DNA from: UBA3941 sp035647175
GTDB taxonomy: Bacteria > Bacillota > Clostridia > Caldicoprobacterales > UBA3941
Length of the DNA stretch: 5,803 nt
NCBI GenBank assembly: GCA_035647175.1
Contig: DASRNX010000150.1
Span: 1-5,803, forward strand
Direction: 5' to 3'
Every line of letters starts with the position of its first letter. Position 1 is the stretch's first letter. A program made the translations under genes and the position numbers. Positions 1 through 5,777 of the stretch are shown piece after piece. The notes under the pieces are model-generated. The model did not search any database. It saw nothing but the letters and a program-made list of their open reading frames with translations, and had not been told where the DNA came from.

Positions 1-165
1 GGATATGAATATATCATTTGCATGGGCCGGGAAATGATTGGGGTAATTGGGGATGCATGGGCCACTAGGCATAAACCGACATTTTTTCAGCCCCACAGAC
101 ACCGTTTTTTATTGGCAGGCGCACCCTTTATATTTGAAGAATTATATGGAAATCACATAGTGTAA
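1..165 (+). CDS. possible 3' end of an unrecognised protein (partial)
   Basis: The frame starting at base 1 stays open for 54 codons and ends at a TAA at 163-165; its true start would lie to the left of the window. The peptide has mixed composition with several aromatic and His residues (for example FFQPHRHRF near residues 30-38) and ends ELYGNHIV. I do not recognise a family. An internal ATG at 22 has no convincing ribosome binding site, so if real this is the tail of a longer gene. An open run of this length can also arise by chance, so the call is weak. No clear terminator follows it. Confidence 0.35.
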   Translation, partial: GYEYIICMGREMIGVIGDAWATRHKPTFFQPHRHRFLLAGAPFIFEELYGNHIV

Positions 166-183
166 AGGCTTAGAACCTGTCGT

Positions 184-240
184 GCAGCGGAGGATAGGCC
201 GAATCATTGTTTGGGCGTAGCGAGTTCGAGCAGGCCCTGC
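184..240. other. GC-rich intergenic dyad element, possible structured repeat
   Basis: This segment stands out from AT-rich surroundings. Its arms can pair in three nested blocks: GCAG 184-187 with CTGC 237-240, GGCC 197-200 with GGCC 233-236, and CGAA 200-203 with TTCG 225-228 (C200 can be used in only one of the last two). The pairing is interrupted by unpaired stretches, and no T-run follows, so it is not a classical terminator. It lies just after the possible gene end at 165 and before the glp promoter. It may be a copy of a dispersed intergenic element or a structured RNA; only genome copies could tell. The rest of 166-329 shows nothing I can name. Confidence 0.3.
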
Positions 241-329
241 AGCAAGCTTACAGATTCTTGGCCTTGAAACTTTAGTGGTTGGAATATTATTCTTTAATTT
301 AGATTATGCACCCTTTATTGACGCATCAA

Positions 330-359
330 TTGAAGCCAGTGACTTTAGTGTGGTATAAT
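330..359 (+). promoter_or_regulatory. sigma-A type promoter of the glpPK operon
   Basis: A -35 box TTGAAG (330-335) is followed by an 18-base spacer and a perfect TATAAT (354-359), which is preceded by TGG, making an extended -10. Transcription should begin near 365-367. The RNA would have a leader of about 175 nt before the glpP start at 542, consistent with control by antitermination in the leader. Confidence 0.7.
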
Positions 360-401
360 GTATATGGTTTCACGGCGGGTGATACCCTTATACACGTTTT
401 T
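360..401 (+). terminator. leader hairpin with T-run, candidate GlpP-controlled terminator
   Basis: GGTTTCAC (366-373) pairs with GTGATACC (379-386) with one T:T mismatch around the loop GGCGG. An outer stem GTATA (360-364) with TATAC (389-393) can extend it, and a run of five T follows at 397-401. GlpP proteins are known to act on leader terminators of glycerol genes, so this is the best candidate target. One difficulty is that a transcript starting near 366 would lack the outer stem, leaving the T-run 10 nt from the hairpin. The 21-bp dyad could instead be a DNA operator at the start site. Confidence 0.45.
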
Positions 402-405
402 GATA

Positions 406-421
406 CTTATCTTCAGATAAG
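406..421. repeat. 16-bp dyad in the glpP leader
   Basis: CTTATCT (406-412) and AGATAAG (415-421) form a perfect 7-bp dyad separated by TC. A 2-base loop is too tight for a good RNA hairpin, so a protein-binding operator is as likely. The AGATAA half recurs in the kinase leader near 3816-3821, where it also adjoins the 16-nt sequence shared with this leader. Confidence 0.4.
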
Positions 422-426
422 CAATG

Positions 427-442
427 GGTCAACTAAATTTAT
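427..442 (+). repeat. 16-nt sequence shared, inverted, with the kinase leader
   Basis: GGTCAACTAAATTTAT here is the exact reverse complement of 3817-3832. After the exact match a weaker similarity continues: a TGATAA block follows 5-7 bases later in both copies when read in the same direction. In both places it lies in the leader of a rightward gene, close to an AGATAA dyad. It could be a shared operator, the remains of a small repeat, or chance. Confidence 0.5.
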
Positions 443-452
443 TTACATGATA

Positions 453-473
453 ATTGCATAGGCTTTATGCAAT
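453..473 (+). repeat. perfect 8-bp hairpin in the glpP leader
   Basis: ATTGCATA (453-460) and TATGCAAT (466-473) pair perfectly around the 5-base loop GGCTT. The hairpin swallows the upstream in-frame ATG at 467, which argues against that codon as the glpP start. Only a weak TTTT follows at 488-491, so it is not a convincing terminator. It may be an anti-terminator, an RNA-binding site, or an operator. Confidence 0.5.
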
Positions 474-541
474 CTCACGATGATAAGTTTTGTAGCTGGA
501 ATTGTTTGTCTATATTTGGGATCTTATGGGGGGGAAGAGTT

Positions 542-1108
542 TTGACCCATATATACGATATACTGGAATCCAACCCTATTATTGGAGCACTGCCACAGAT
601 GGTATTGCCCAACGAGAAGGAACAGGAAAAGGTAGAGGTATTTTTTTTGTTATCCGGCAGCGTAATGGAAATAGAAAAAAGGGTAGCTTTTTTAAAGGGG
701 CTGGGGAAAAAGGTTTTTATTCATGCGGACCTTATCGAAGGGCTGGCAAAGGATATAATCGCCATAGATTATATAAAGACCCATATTAAACCGGATGGGA
801 TTATGTCAACTCGCAGCAATTTGTTGCGACATGGGAAGGAAATCGGGCTCATTACGGTACAGCGTATCTTTGTAATCGATTCCCTGTCCTTTGAAAGCGG
901 GATAAAGATGATAGAAAATTATAGGCCGGATTTTGTGGAGGTGATGCCCGGAATAGTTCCCAGCGCTATATCCGTGCTTAAGGGGAAGATATCGCCGCCC
1001 ATTATAGCCGGCGGGATGATTAAGAGAAAGAGCGATGTGATACAGGCTCTAAAGGCGGGTGCCATGGCAATTTCCACCAGCAAGAGAGAATTGTGGGACT
1101 TGGATTAG
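542..1108 (+). CDS. glpP: glycerol uptake operon antiterminator GlpP
   Basis: GlpP is a cytoplasmic RNA-binding regulator that, with glycerol-3-phosphate, prevents early termination (and in Bacillus stabilises mRNA) of glycerol-use genes. The 188-residue protein keeps the family landmarks: NPIIGAL near the N-terminus, HADLIEG (61-67), GIMSTRS (86-92), VQRIFVIDS (106-114), EVMPGIVPS (133-141), AGGMI (156-160) and GAMAISTSKRELW (173-185), a barrel-type fold with likely phosphate-binding Gly-rich ends. I chose TTG 542 because a GGGGG tract (530-534) lies 7 bases upstream and the family begins just before NPII. The longer in-frame ATG at 467 would add 25 unfamiliar residues and lies within a hairpin. 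glpK follows after 55 bases, probably in the same operon. No glpF or glpD is present in the window. Confidence 0.92.
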   Translation: MTHIYDILESNPIIGALPQMVLPNEKEQEKVEVFFLLSGSVMEIEKRVAFLKGLGKKVFIHADLIEGLAKDIIAIDYIKTHIKPDGIMSTRSNLLRHGKEIGLITVQRIFVIDSLSFESGIKMIENYRPDFVEVMPGIVPSAISVLKGKISPPIIAGGMIKRKSDVIQALKAGAMAISTSKRELWDLD

Positions 1109-1129
1109 AGTACCGCCGAGAGAAACTGA

Positions 1130-1145
1130 AATAAATGCATTTATT
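1130..1145. repeat. perfect 16-bp palindrome between glpP and glpK
   Basis: AATAAATGCATTTATT is fully self-complementary, centred at 1137/1138 in the 55-base gap between glpP and glpK and ending 5 bases before the glpK Shine-Dalgarno. It has no loop, so it suits a dimeric DNA-binding protein or RNA pairing between molecules better than a stable hairpin. AT-rich composition makes chance palindromes more likely. Confidence 0.4.
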
Positions 1146-1163
1146 GAAAGAGGGGCGAGGTAA

Positions 1164-2660
1164 ATGGGGGAAAAATATGTAGTTGCATTGGATCAGGGGA
1201 CCACCAGCTGCAGGACCATTATTTTTGACAGGCTGGGAAGGGCAGTGACTCAGGTATCCAAGGAATTTAGCCAGATATATCCGGAACCCGGGTGGGTGGA
1301 GCATGATGCTGTACAGATATGGGAATGCCAGCTGTCTACGCTAAAGGATGCACTGAAGAGCAAAAACATATCGCCGGACGATATAGCATCCATAGGGATA
1401 ACCAACCAGCGCGAGACCCTGGTTGTATGGAACCCAAAAACCGGAAAACCCATCTATAACGCTATCGTATGGCAGTGCAGGCGAACCGCCGGCATCTGCG
1501 ATGAGCTGAAGCAAAAGGGCATGGAGGATATAATCTACAAAAAAACCGGTTTGGTAATTGATGCATACTTTACGGCTACAAAGCTGTATTGGATTTTGAA
1601 CCAGGTACCTGGGGCCAGGGCCATGGCAGAGGACGGAGAACTGTTGGCGGGAACCATTGACACCTGGCTTATGTGGAACTTAACGGGCGGGAAGGTCCAT
1701 GCCACTGATTATTCAAACGCATCCAGGACCATGCTCTTTAACATAAACGAGCTGTGCTGGGACGATGACCTGCTGGAGACCCTGGAAATCCCCTTTAGGA
1801 TGCTGCCGGAAGTGAAGGACAGCAGCGGATATTTTGGGAGCCTGGACAAAGAACTGTTGGGCCGTGAGATTCCCATAACGGGAGTGGCTGGGGATCAGCA
1901 CGCCGCTCTATTTGGGCAGGCCTGCTTTGAAAAGGGAATGGTTAAGAACACCTACGGTACCGGATGTTTCATCCTGATGAACACGGGGGACGAGAGAAAA
2001 TTCTCCGCCAACAATCTCCTTACAACCATAGCCTGGCGAATAGGGGGCAGGACAGAATATGCGCTGGAGGGCAGCGTGTTCTCCGCCGGCGCGGCTGTTC
2101 AGTGGCTCAGGGATGAGATGGGGATTATAGAGACTGCCCCGGAGACCGAGGCTCTGGCTCTGGCCGTCGACGATACCAACGGGGTTTATGTGGTTCCGGC
2201 CTTTGTAGGGTTGGGTGCCCCTTATTGGGATCCCTACGCCAGGGGCACGATATTGGGTCTGACCCGGGGTGCCAACAGAAAGCATTTGGTAAGGGCCGTA
2301 TTGGAATCCATAGCCTATCAATCCACGGATGTTTTAAAGGTCATGGAAAAGGATTCCGGGATAGACATAATCCAGTTGAGGGTGGACGGCGGCGCATCGG
2401 CCAATAACTTCCTGATGCAATTTCAGGCGGATATATCAGGCCTTCCGGTGGTAAGGCCCGAAAATACCGAGACCACGGCCCGGGGTGCAGCCTTTTTAGC
2501 CGGCCTTGAGGTTGGGGTATGGAAGGGTAAAAAGGATATCGAAGCCATATGGAAAGAGGAACGAAAGTTTGACCCCAAAATGGAGCAGGAGACGAGGGAC
2601 GAAAAGTATAGGCTGTGGCAGAAGGCCGTATCCAGGTCTACCGGCTGGATAGAGCCTTGA
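1164..2660 (+). CDS. glpK: glycerol kinase GlpK
   Basis: This cytoplasmic enzyme transfers phosphate from ATP to glycerol, making glycerol-3-phosphate, the GlpP ligand. At 498 residues it has full family length. Visible landmarks: the phosphate loop DQGTTS (10-15), NQRET (81-85, with glycerol-binding R83 and E84), W103, FGGY signature 1 (YFTATKLYWILNQ, 135-147), Y135, GDQ (243-245, D244 and Q245 in the active site), NTYGTG (262-267), FGGY signature 2 (361-382) and VDGGASANNF (407-416). The ATG has AGGGG (1151-1155) 8 bases upstream. Oddities: the activation loop reads SLDKELLGREIP (226-237) with no histidine where Bacillus and Enterococcus enzymes have the HPr-phosphorylated one, and the usual GDQQ reads GDQH. 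The E. coli Gly-rich fructose-bisphosphate loop is also absent. It probably shares the glpP transcript. Confidence 0.97.
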   Translation: MGEKYVVALDQGTTSCRTIIFDRLGRAVTQVSKEFSQIYPEPGWVEHDAVQIWECQLSTLKDALKSKNISPDDIASIGITNQRETLVVWNPKTGKPIYNAIVWQCRRTAGICDELKQKGMEDIIYKKTGLVIDAYFTATKLYWILNQVPGARAMAEDGELLAGTIDTWLMWNLTGGKVHATDYSNASRTMLFNINELCWDDDLLETLEIPFRMLPEVKDSSGYFGSLDKELLGREIPITGVAGDQHAALFGQACFEKGMVKNTYGTGCFILMNTGDERKFSANNLLTTIAWRIGGRTEYALEGSVFSAGAAVQWLRDEMGIIETAPETEALALAVDDTNGVYVVPAFVGLGAPYWDPYARGTILGLTRGANRKHLVRAVLESIAYQSTDVLKVMEKDSGIDIIQLRVDGGASANNFLMQFQADISGLPVVRPENTETTARGAAFLAGLEVGVWKGKKDIEAIWKEERKFDPKMEQETRDEKYRLWQKAVSRSTGWIEP

Positions 2661-2663
2661 AGC

Positions 2664-3563
2664 CTATTTTATCTCCTCCAGCATATCCATCAGTATATTG
2701 CCCTTTAGCTTAACCAGGTGGGTGTTTTCCTGTTTTACGGATCTGGAGAAACTGTCGATGGCGGTTTCTACCCTGCGGTTTAAATCCTTATCCGGCTTTT
2801 CCATTCGGGATTTTGCGATATCCCAGGCCTGTTTGATGGCATCCATGGATTTTTGGGTATCTGTCCATTGACTTTTCTCTCCTGCTATAATTATTTTTCG
2901 GATATAGTATTTCATATCCTTTATATTGGGCGGCGCCTTGTGCTTATACAGGTCAAAGAATTTTGGGTAGTACTTATATAGGTCGTTGGCGGTATCTAAA
3001 AGCGATTCCTCCTGCTCCTCCATGACCTTGGTGGTCAAGGTATCCAACTGGTTTTCGTATTCCTTTACAAGATCGGTGGAGGCGCCGTCCTTGAGGGCCG
3101 TGTTGACGTAGTCACTCCACGACTTTTGGAGCTTCTCCACGTTTTTTTGCATCCTGTCCCAGTCCAGGGGCTCCGGCTTTTCTTGTTTTTCTTTGGACTT
3201 CTCTTGTTGACCGCCTTCTTCGAGCTTTTCCTCCTGCTTTTTATCCTTATCCTCGGGTTTTTCCTCTTTCTTTTCTTCCTCCTGTTTTCCCTTATCCTGG
3301 CCGCTCTCCTGCTCCTTGCCTTGCTTTTGCTGGGCTGCCTCGGCACGCTTTTCCTCTACCTCTTGGATGCTCTTAATCATGGTCTCTGTTGTGTTTTCAA
3401 GGGAGGTAAGAGTCTTTGGCGGGGATTTCTTTTGCTCCTGATCTTGCTTTGACTGCTTTTCCTTAGGACGCCTAAACACCTTATCGCATCCCACACCTGC
3501 AAGCAGCACCAATGCAATCAGCAAAACGGCTACAAATCCCTTGTTCTTAGTGAATTTAATCAT
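2664..3563 (-). CDS. secreted lipoprotein with Lys/Glu/Gln-rich linker and helical C-terminal domain
   Basis: The 299-residue protein starts MIKFTKNKGF, then has a hydrophobic segment (10-24) and Cys26 in a fair lipobox (AGVGC), so it is probably exported and lipid-anchored on the outer face of the membrane. Residues 34-131 are a low-complexity linker very rich in Lys, Glu and Gln. Residues 132-299 look like a helical domain with spaced Trp residues (149, 233, 247) and stretches such as LVKEYENQLDTLTTKVM (165-181). I recall similar uncharacterised clostridial proteins but no named function. GAGGTG (positions 3571-3576, minus strand) lies 7 bases before the ATG; a longer in-frame start at 3632 would put 23 residues before the signal peptide and is unlikely. 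The stop codon is 3 bases from that of glpK, and the genes converge. Confidence 0.8.
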   Translation of the reverse strand: MIKFTKNKGFVAVLLIALVLLAGVGCDKVFRRPKEKQSKQDQEQKKSPPKTLTSLENTTETMIKSIQEVEEKRAEAAQQKQGKEQESGQDKGKQEEEKKEEKPEDKDKKQEEKLEEGGQQEKSKEKQEKPEPLDWDRMQKNVEKLQKSWSDYVNTALKDGASTDLVKEYENQLDTLTTKVMEEQEESLLDTANDLYKYYPKFFDLYKHKAPPNIKDMKYYIRKIIIAGEKSQWTDTQKSMDAIKQAWDIAKSRMEKPDKDLNRRVETAIDSFSRSVKQENTHLVKLKGNILMDMLEEIK

Positions 3564-3599
3564 AATTACACACCTCAAAAATTCATATGGTCTAGGGAT

Positions 3600-3628
3600 T
3601 AGTATTTCACTCGGCGCCTCATAAATAC
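3600..3628 (-). promoter_or_regulatory. weak candidate promoter for the lipoprotein gene
   Basis: Read on the minus strand, GTATT (3624-3628) and AATACTA (3600-3606) are separated by 17 bases and loosely resemble sporulation sigma-factor boxes of the sigma-G or sigma-E type. Transcription would start about 30 bases before the ATG. No good sigma-A promoter is visible for this gene. The match is imperfect and could be chance. Confidence 0.2.
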
Positions 3629-3746
3629 CCAATATTTATTTTTAAGAGATAAAGCCCGTATGCTGCCGATTGGATCAATCATCTCGGAGGGGACTTTATA
3701 GGCCGTCCTAAAAATAAGCGGTTGTATTTTTTATCCCCTAGATTGT

Positions 3747-3776
3747 TTGATAATAATGGCTGGGTGTTAGTATAAT
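3747..3776 (+). promoter_or_regulatory. sigma-A type promoter of the nucleoside kinase gene
   Basis: TTGATA (3747-3752), an 18-base spacer and a perfect TATAAT (3771-3776) form a strong consensus promoter. The transcript should begin near 3783, leaving an untranslated leader of about 320 nt before the ATG at 4106, unusually long for a single enzyme gene. Confidence 0.7.
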
Positions 3777-3777
3777 A

Positions 3778-3859
3778 TAGACAAACAACTCCAACCGCCA
3801 AATTTATCATCTGCAGATAAATTTAGTTGACCTCTTGTTTATCTACGGTTGTTTATCTA
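3778..3859 (+). repeat. three copies of an 11-bp motif around the kinase transcription start
   Basis: TTGTTTATCTA occurs twice as direct repeats 14 bases apart (3835-3845 and 3849-3859). An inverted copy with one mismatch, TAGACAAACAA, lies at 3778-3788, covering the predicted start site. CAACCG (3793-3797 region) and CGGTTG (3846-3851) add to the symmetry. The arrangement fits a repressor binding at the start site and downstream, or a degenerate terminal repeat. Confidence 0.5.
3800..3832 (+). repeat. 9-bp inverted repeat and second copy of the shared 16-nt sequence
   Basis: AAATTTATC (3800-3808) and GATAAATTT (3816-3824) pair perfectly around a 7-base loop. The loop and right arm also contain the palindrome ATCTGCAGAT (3809-3818). 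Bases 3817-3832 are the reverse complement of 427-442 in the glpP leader. The stem lies about 17 bases after the predicted transcription start, has no T-run, and is therefore more likely an operator or leader structure than a terminator. Confidence 0.5.
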
Positions 3860-3900
3860 TGGACGTTGGAAAGGGATTACCCGCCAAAATCTGGATTTGT

Positions 3901-4044
3901 GCCTTGGAGGTCGGGGACTTGAAGTTAAAATGCTACATAGAAAAAAGCGTAGGCCCTCCGGACCGGTGGGTTTGGCCTTGGTAATATCGTTAGGGTGCTA
4001 CATAACAAAAAGCGTAGGTACCCTTCCTAGGGATTTGCACAAGG
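3901..4044 (+). ncRNA. candidate structured leader RNA with two tandem hairpins
   Basis: Two similar units begin with GCCTTGG (3901-3907 and 3975-3981) and end with a CTAC/GTAG hairpin (3933-3952 and 3998-4017, GTAG at 3949-3952 and 4014-4017) whose 12-base loops differ at only two positions. The outer stems differ but both pair: GGAGG 3906-3910 with CCTCC 3955-3959 (a 22-base insertion on the left), and AGGGT 3992-3996 with ACCCT 4020-4024. In the second unit CCTTG 3976-3980 can also close with CAAGG 4040-4044. CCCT 4021-4024 can alternatively pair with AGGG 4029-4032, giving a possible switch. The two copies lie in different reading frames, which argues against a protein repeat. I cannot match it to a known riboswitch class. 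Confidence 0.4.
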
Positions 4045-4105
4045 ATATGGACGATTTAAAAATCATAAGAATTAGAGAAATTCGATTATAGGAGTGAAGA
4101 AACGT

Positions 4106-5764
4106 ATGCCGGAGCAAGAAATTATAAAGGTTAGGTTAGGGGACAAGACCCTTGAGGTTGAGAGGGGGACGGTCATAGAGGAGCTACTATCGGATCATGG
4201 CGCCGGAAAATCAACGCAGGTGGTGGCGGCCATGGTGGACAACAAAATACAGGAGCTGACCCAGACCCTGGACAGGGACTGCAGGGTTGATTTTGTGGAT
4301 CTTACATCCAAAGACGGGATTAGGATATATGTAAGGGGCCTGACCTTTATATTTATCCGCGCCTGTCGCGAACTGTTTCCCGAATGCAAGGTGACCATCG
4401 AGCATTCCATGAGCAAAGGGCTCTACTGCGAAGTGCACGGTAACTTTACCCTAACCCCCAGCAAGGTTAAAAGGGTAGAGGAGCGGATGAGGGAGATAGT
4501 AAAGTTAGATGAACCCTTTGAGCGCAATATAGTTTCAATAGATGAGGCTAAGGGCATCTTCAGTAAAATGGGGTTTGACGACAAATTGGAGATTCTAGAA
4601 TACCGCCGGGAAGAGGATATACGCCTCTACAGTTGCGGTTGGATGACGGATTACCTGTATGGGTATATGGTTCCGAGGACCGGTTATCTAAAGGCCTTTG
4701 AACTCCTGTTTTATTTGCCCGGAGTTATACTCAGGCATCCAACCCAGGAGACCGACGGGAAGATACCGGAGTTTGTAGACAGCCCAAACCTATACAGGGT
4801 TTTCAGGGATTCCGAAAAGTGGGGTCAAAGCCTTAATGTAGAGAACACCGCACAATTGAATAGGACCATCAAGGAAGGCAGGGGCGGGGATCTAATCAGG
4901 GTCTGCGAGGCTCATTTGGAAAATCAGATTGCGAGGATAGCGGAGGAAATCAATTCCCATGCCGACAGCATTAGGCTTATCCTGATAGCCGGGCCGTCGT
5001 CGTCGGGCAAGACCACCTTTGCCCAAAGGCTCCGGGTGCAATTGATGGTCCATGAGATAGATCCCATACCCATATCCATGGACGATTACTTTTATAACAG
5101 GGAGGATATTCCTGTGGATGAGAATGGAGAACGGGACTTAGAATCCATCGACATCATAGATATAGAGCTCTTCAACGAGCAGATAACCTCCATGATCCAG
5201 GGTGAGGAGGTGGAGCTGCCCAGATATAACTTCCAAAAAGGGCAACGGGAATATAGGGGCAATAAGGTAAAGCTGACGTCGGATCAGCTGATTATAGTCG
5301 AGGGTATCCATGCGCTCAACGAAAAGCTGACGGCAATGGTCCCCCAAAGTAATAAGTACAAGATATATATCAGCGCATTGACCCAGCTAAACCTCGATAA
5401 CCATAACAGGATACCCACCACCGATACCCGGCTTATAAGGAGGATGATCAGGGATCATCAATTTAGGGGCGCATCCATAGAGGAGACCTTGAATATGTGG
5501 GGTAATGTACGAAAAGGTGAGGAGAAGAATATATTTCCCTTTCAGGAGCAGGCGGATGTCATGGTAAATACATCCCTAGTCTATGAGCTGGCGGCTCTAA
5601 AACCCTATATCCTGCCCTTGCTTGAGGAATTCGATGAGGATAACCCCTACTATATAGAGGTCAATCGCTTGAAAGCCTTTATGAAATATTTTGTCGAGCT
5701 AAAGGCCAAGGAGATTCCCAACAATTCAATCCTCAGAGAATTCATAGGAGGAAGCTGTTTTTAG
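4106..5764 (+). CDS. TGS-domain nucleoside kinase (uridine kinase-like)
   Basis: The 552-residue protein belongs to a bacterial family with a threonyl-tRNA-synthetase-like N-terminus fused to a uridine kinase-like P-loop domain. It probably phosphorylates a nucleoside (pyrimidine salvage is the usual guess) in the cytoplasm. Residues 5-65 resemble a TGS domain and about 70-165 the second additional domain, including IEHSMSKGLYCEV (98-110). The kinase part has Walker A GPSSSGKTT (296-304), MDDYF (325-329), PRYNF (372-376), IIVEGIHAL (396-404) and RRMIRD (445-450). The HxxxH zinc motif of true synthetase editing domains is not seen, so editing is not expected. I chose ATG 4106 because GGAGTG (4091-4096) lies 9 bases upstream; the in-frame GTG at 4094 overlaps that site. 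It is monocistronic, with its own promoter and terminator. Confidence 0.9.
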   Translation: MPEQEIIKVRLGDKTLEVERGTVIEELLSDHGAGKSTQVVAAMVDNKIQELTQTLDRDCRVDFVDLTSKDGIRIYVRGLTFIFIRACRELFPECKVTIEHSMSKGLYCEVHGNFTLTPSKVKRVEERMREIVKLDEPFERNIVSIDEAKGIFSKMGFDDKLEILEYRREEDIRLYSCGWMTDYLYGYMVPRTGYLKAFELLFYLPGVILRHPTQETDGKIPEFVDSPNLYRVFRDSEKWGQSLNVENTAQLNRTIKEGRGGDLIRVCEAHLENQIARIAEEINSHADSIRLILIAGPSSSGKTTFAQRLRVQLMVHEIDPIPISMDDYFYNREDIPVDENGERDLESIDIIDIELFNEQITSMIQGEEVELPRYNFQKGQREYRGNKVKLTSDQLIIVEGIHALNEKLTAMVPQSNKYKIYISALTQLNLDNHNRIPTTDTRLIRRMIRDHQFRGASIEETLNMWGNVRKGEEKNIFPFQEQADVMVNTSLVYELAALKPYILPLLEEFDEDNPYYIEVNRLKAFMKYFVELKAKEIPNNSILREFIGGSCF

Positions 5765-5777
5765 ATACGGGCATAAA

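Noticed and set aside
219..232. TTCGAG resembling a tRNA T-loop in the GC-rich element
   Set aside because: No acceptor, D or anticodon arms can be placed around it.
502..789. 95-codon plus-strand frame within glpP
   Set aside because: It overlaps glpP in another frame; the glpP frame matches the known family throughout.
1908..2321. 137-codon minus-strand frame within glpK
   Set aside because: Antisense shadow of strongly conserved glycerol kinase sequence.
3126..3452. Plus-strand open frame encoding a very hydrophobic 108-residue peptide resembling a membrane protein
   Set aside because: It lies opposite the Lys/Glu-rich part of the lipoprotein gene; Lys and Glu codons read in reverse give Phe and Leu, which explains the hydrophobicity. 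It has no ribosome binding site.
3668..3680. Short palindrome GATTGGATCAATC between the lipoprotein and kinase promoters
   Set aside because: Only 5 bp per arm and not repeated nearby; too short to call a site.
3692..3706. GGAC/GTCC hairpin followed by A/T-rich sequence
   Set aside because: A 4-bp stem with a long loop and no proper T-run; not a credible terminator.
427..3832. Reading the shared inverted 16-mer as terminal repeats of a transposon carrying glpPK
   Set aside because: No transposase or target duplication is seen, and the genes inside look like ordinary chromosomal genes; kept only as an unexplained repeat.
3849..4091. 80-codon open frame in the kinase leader
   Set aside because: No ribosome binding site, unusual composition, and the duplicated DNA motif falls in two different frames, so the region behaves as RNA or DNA structure and not as a gene.
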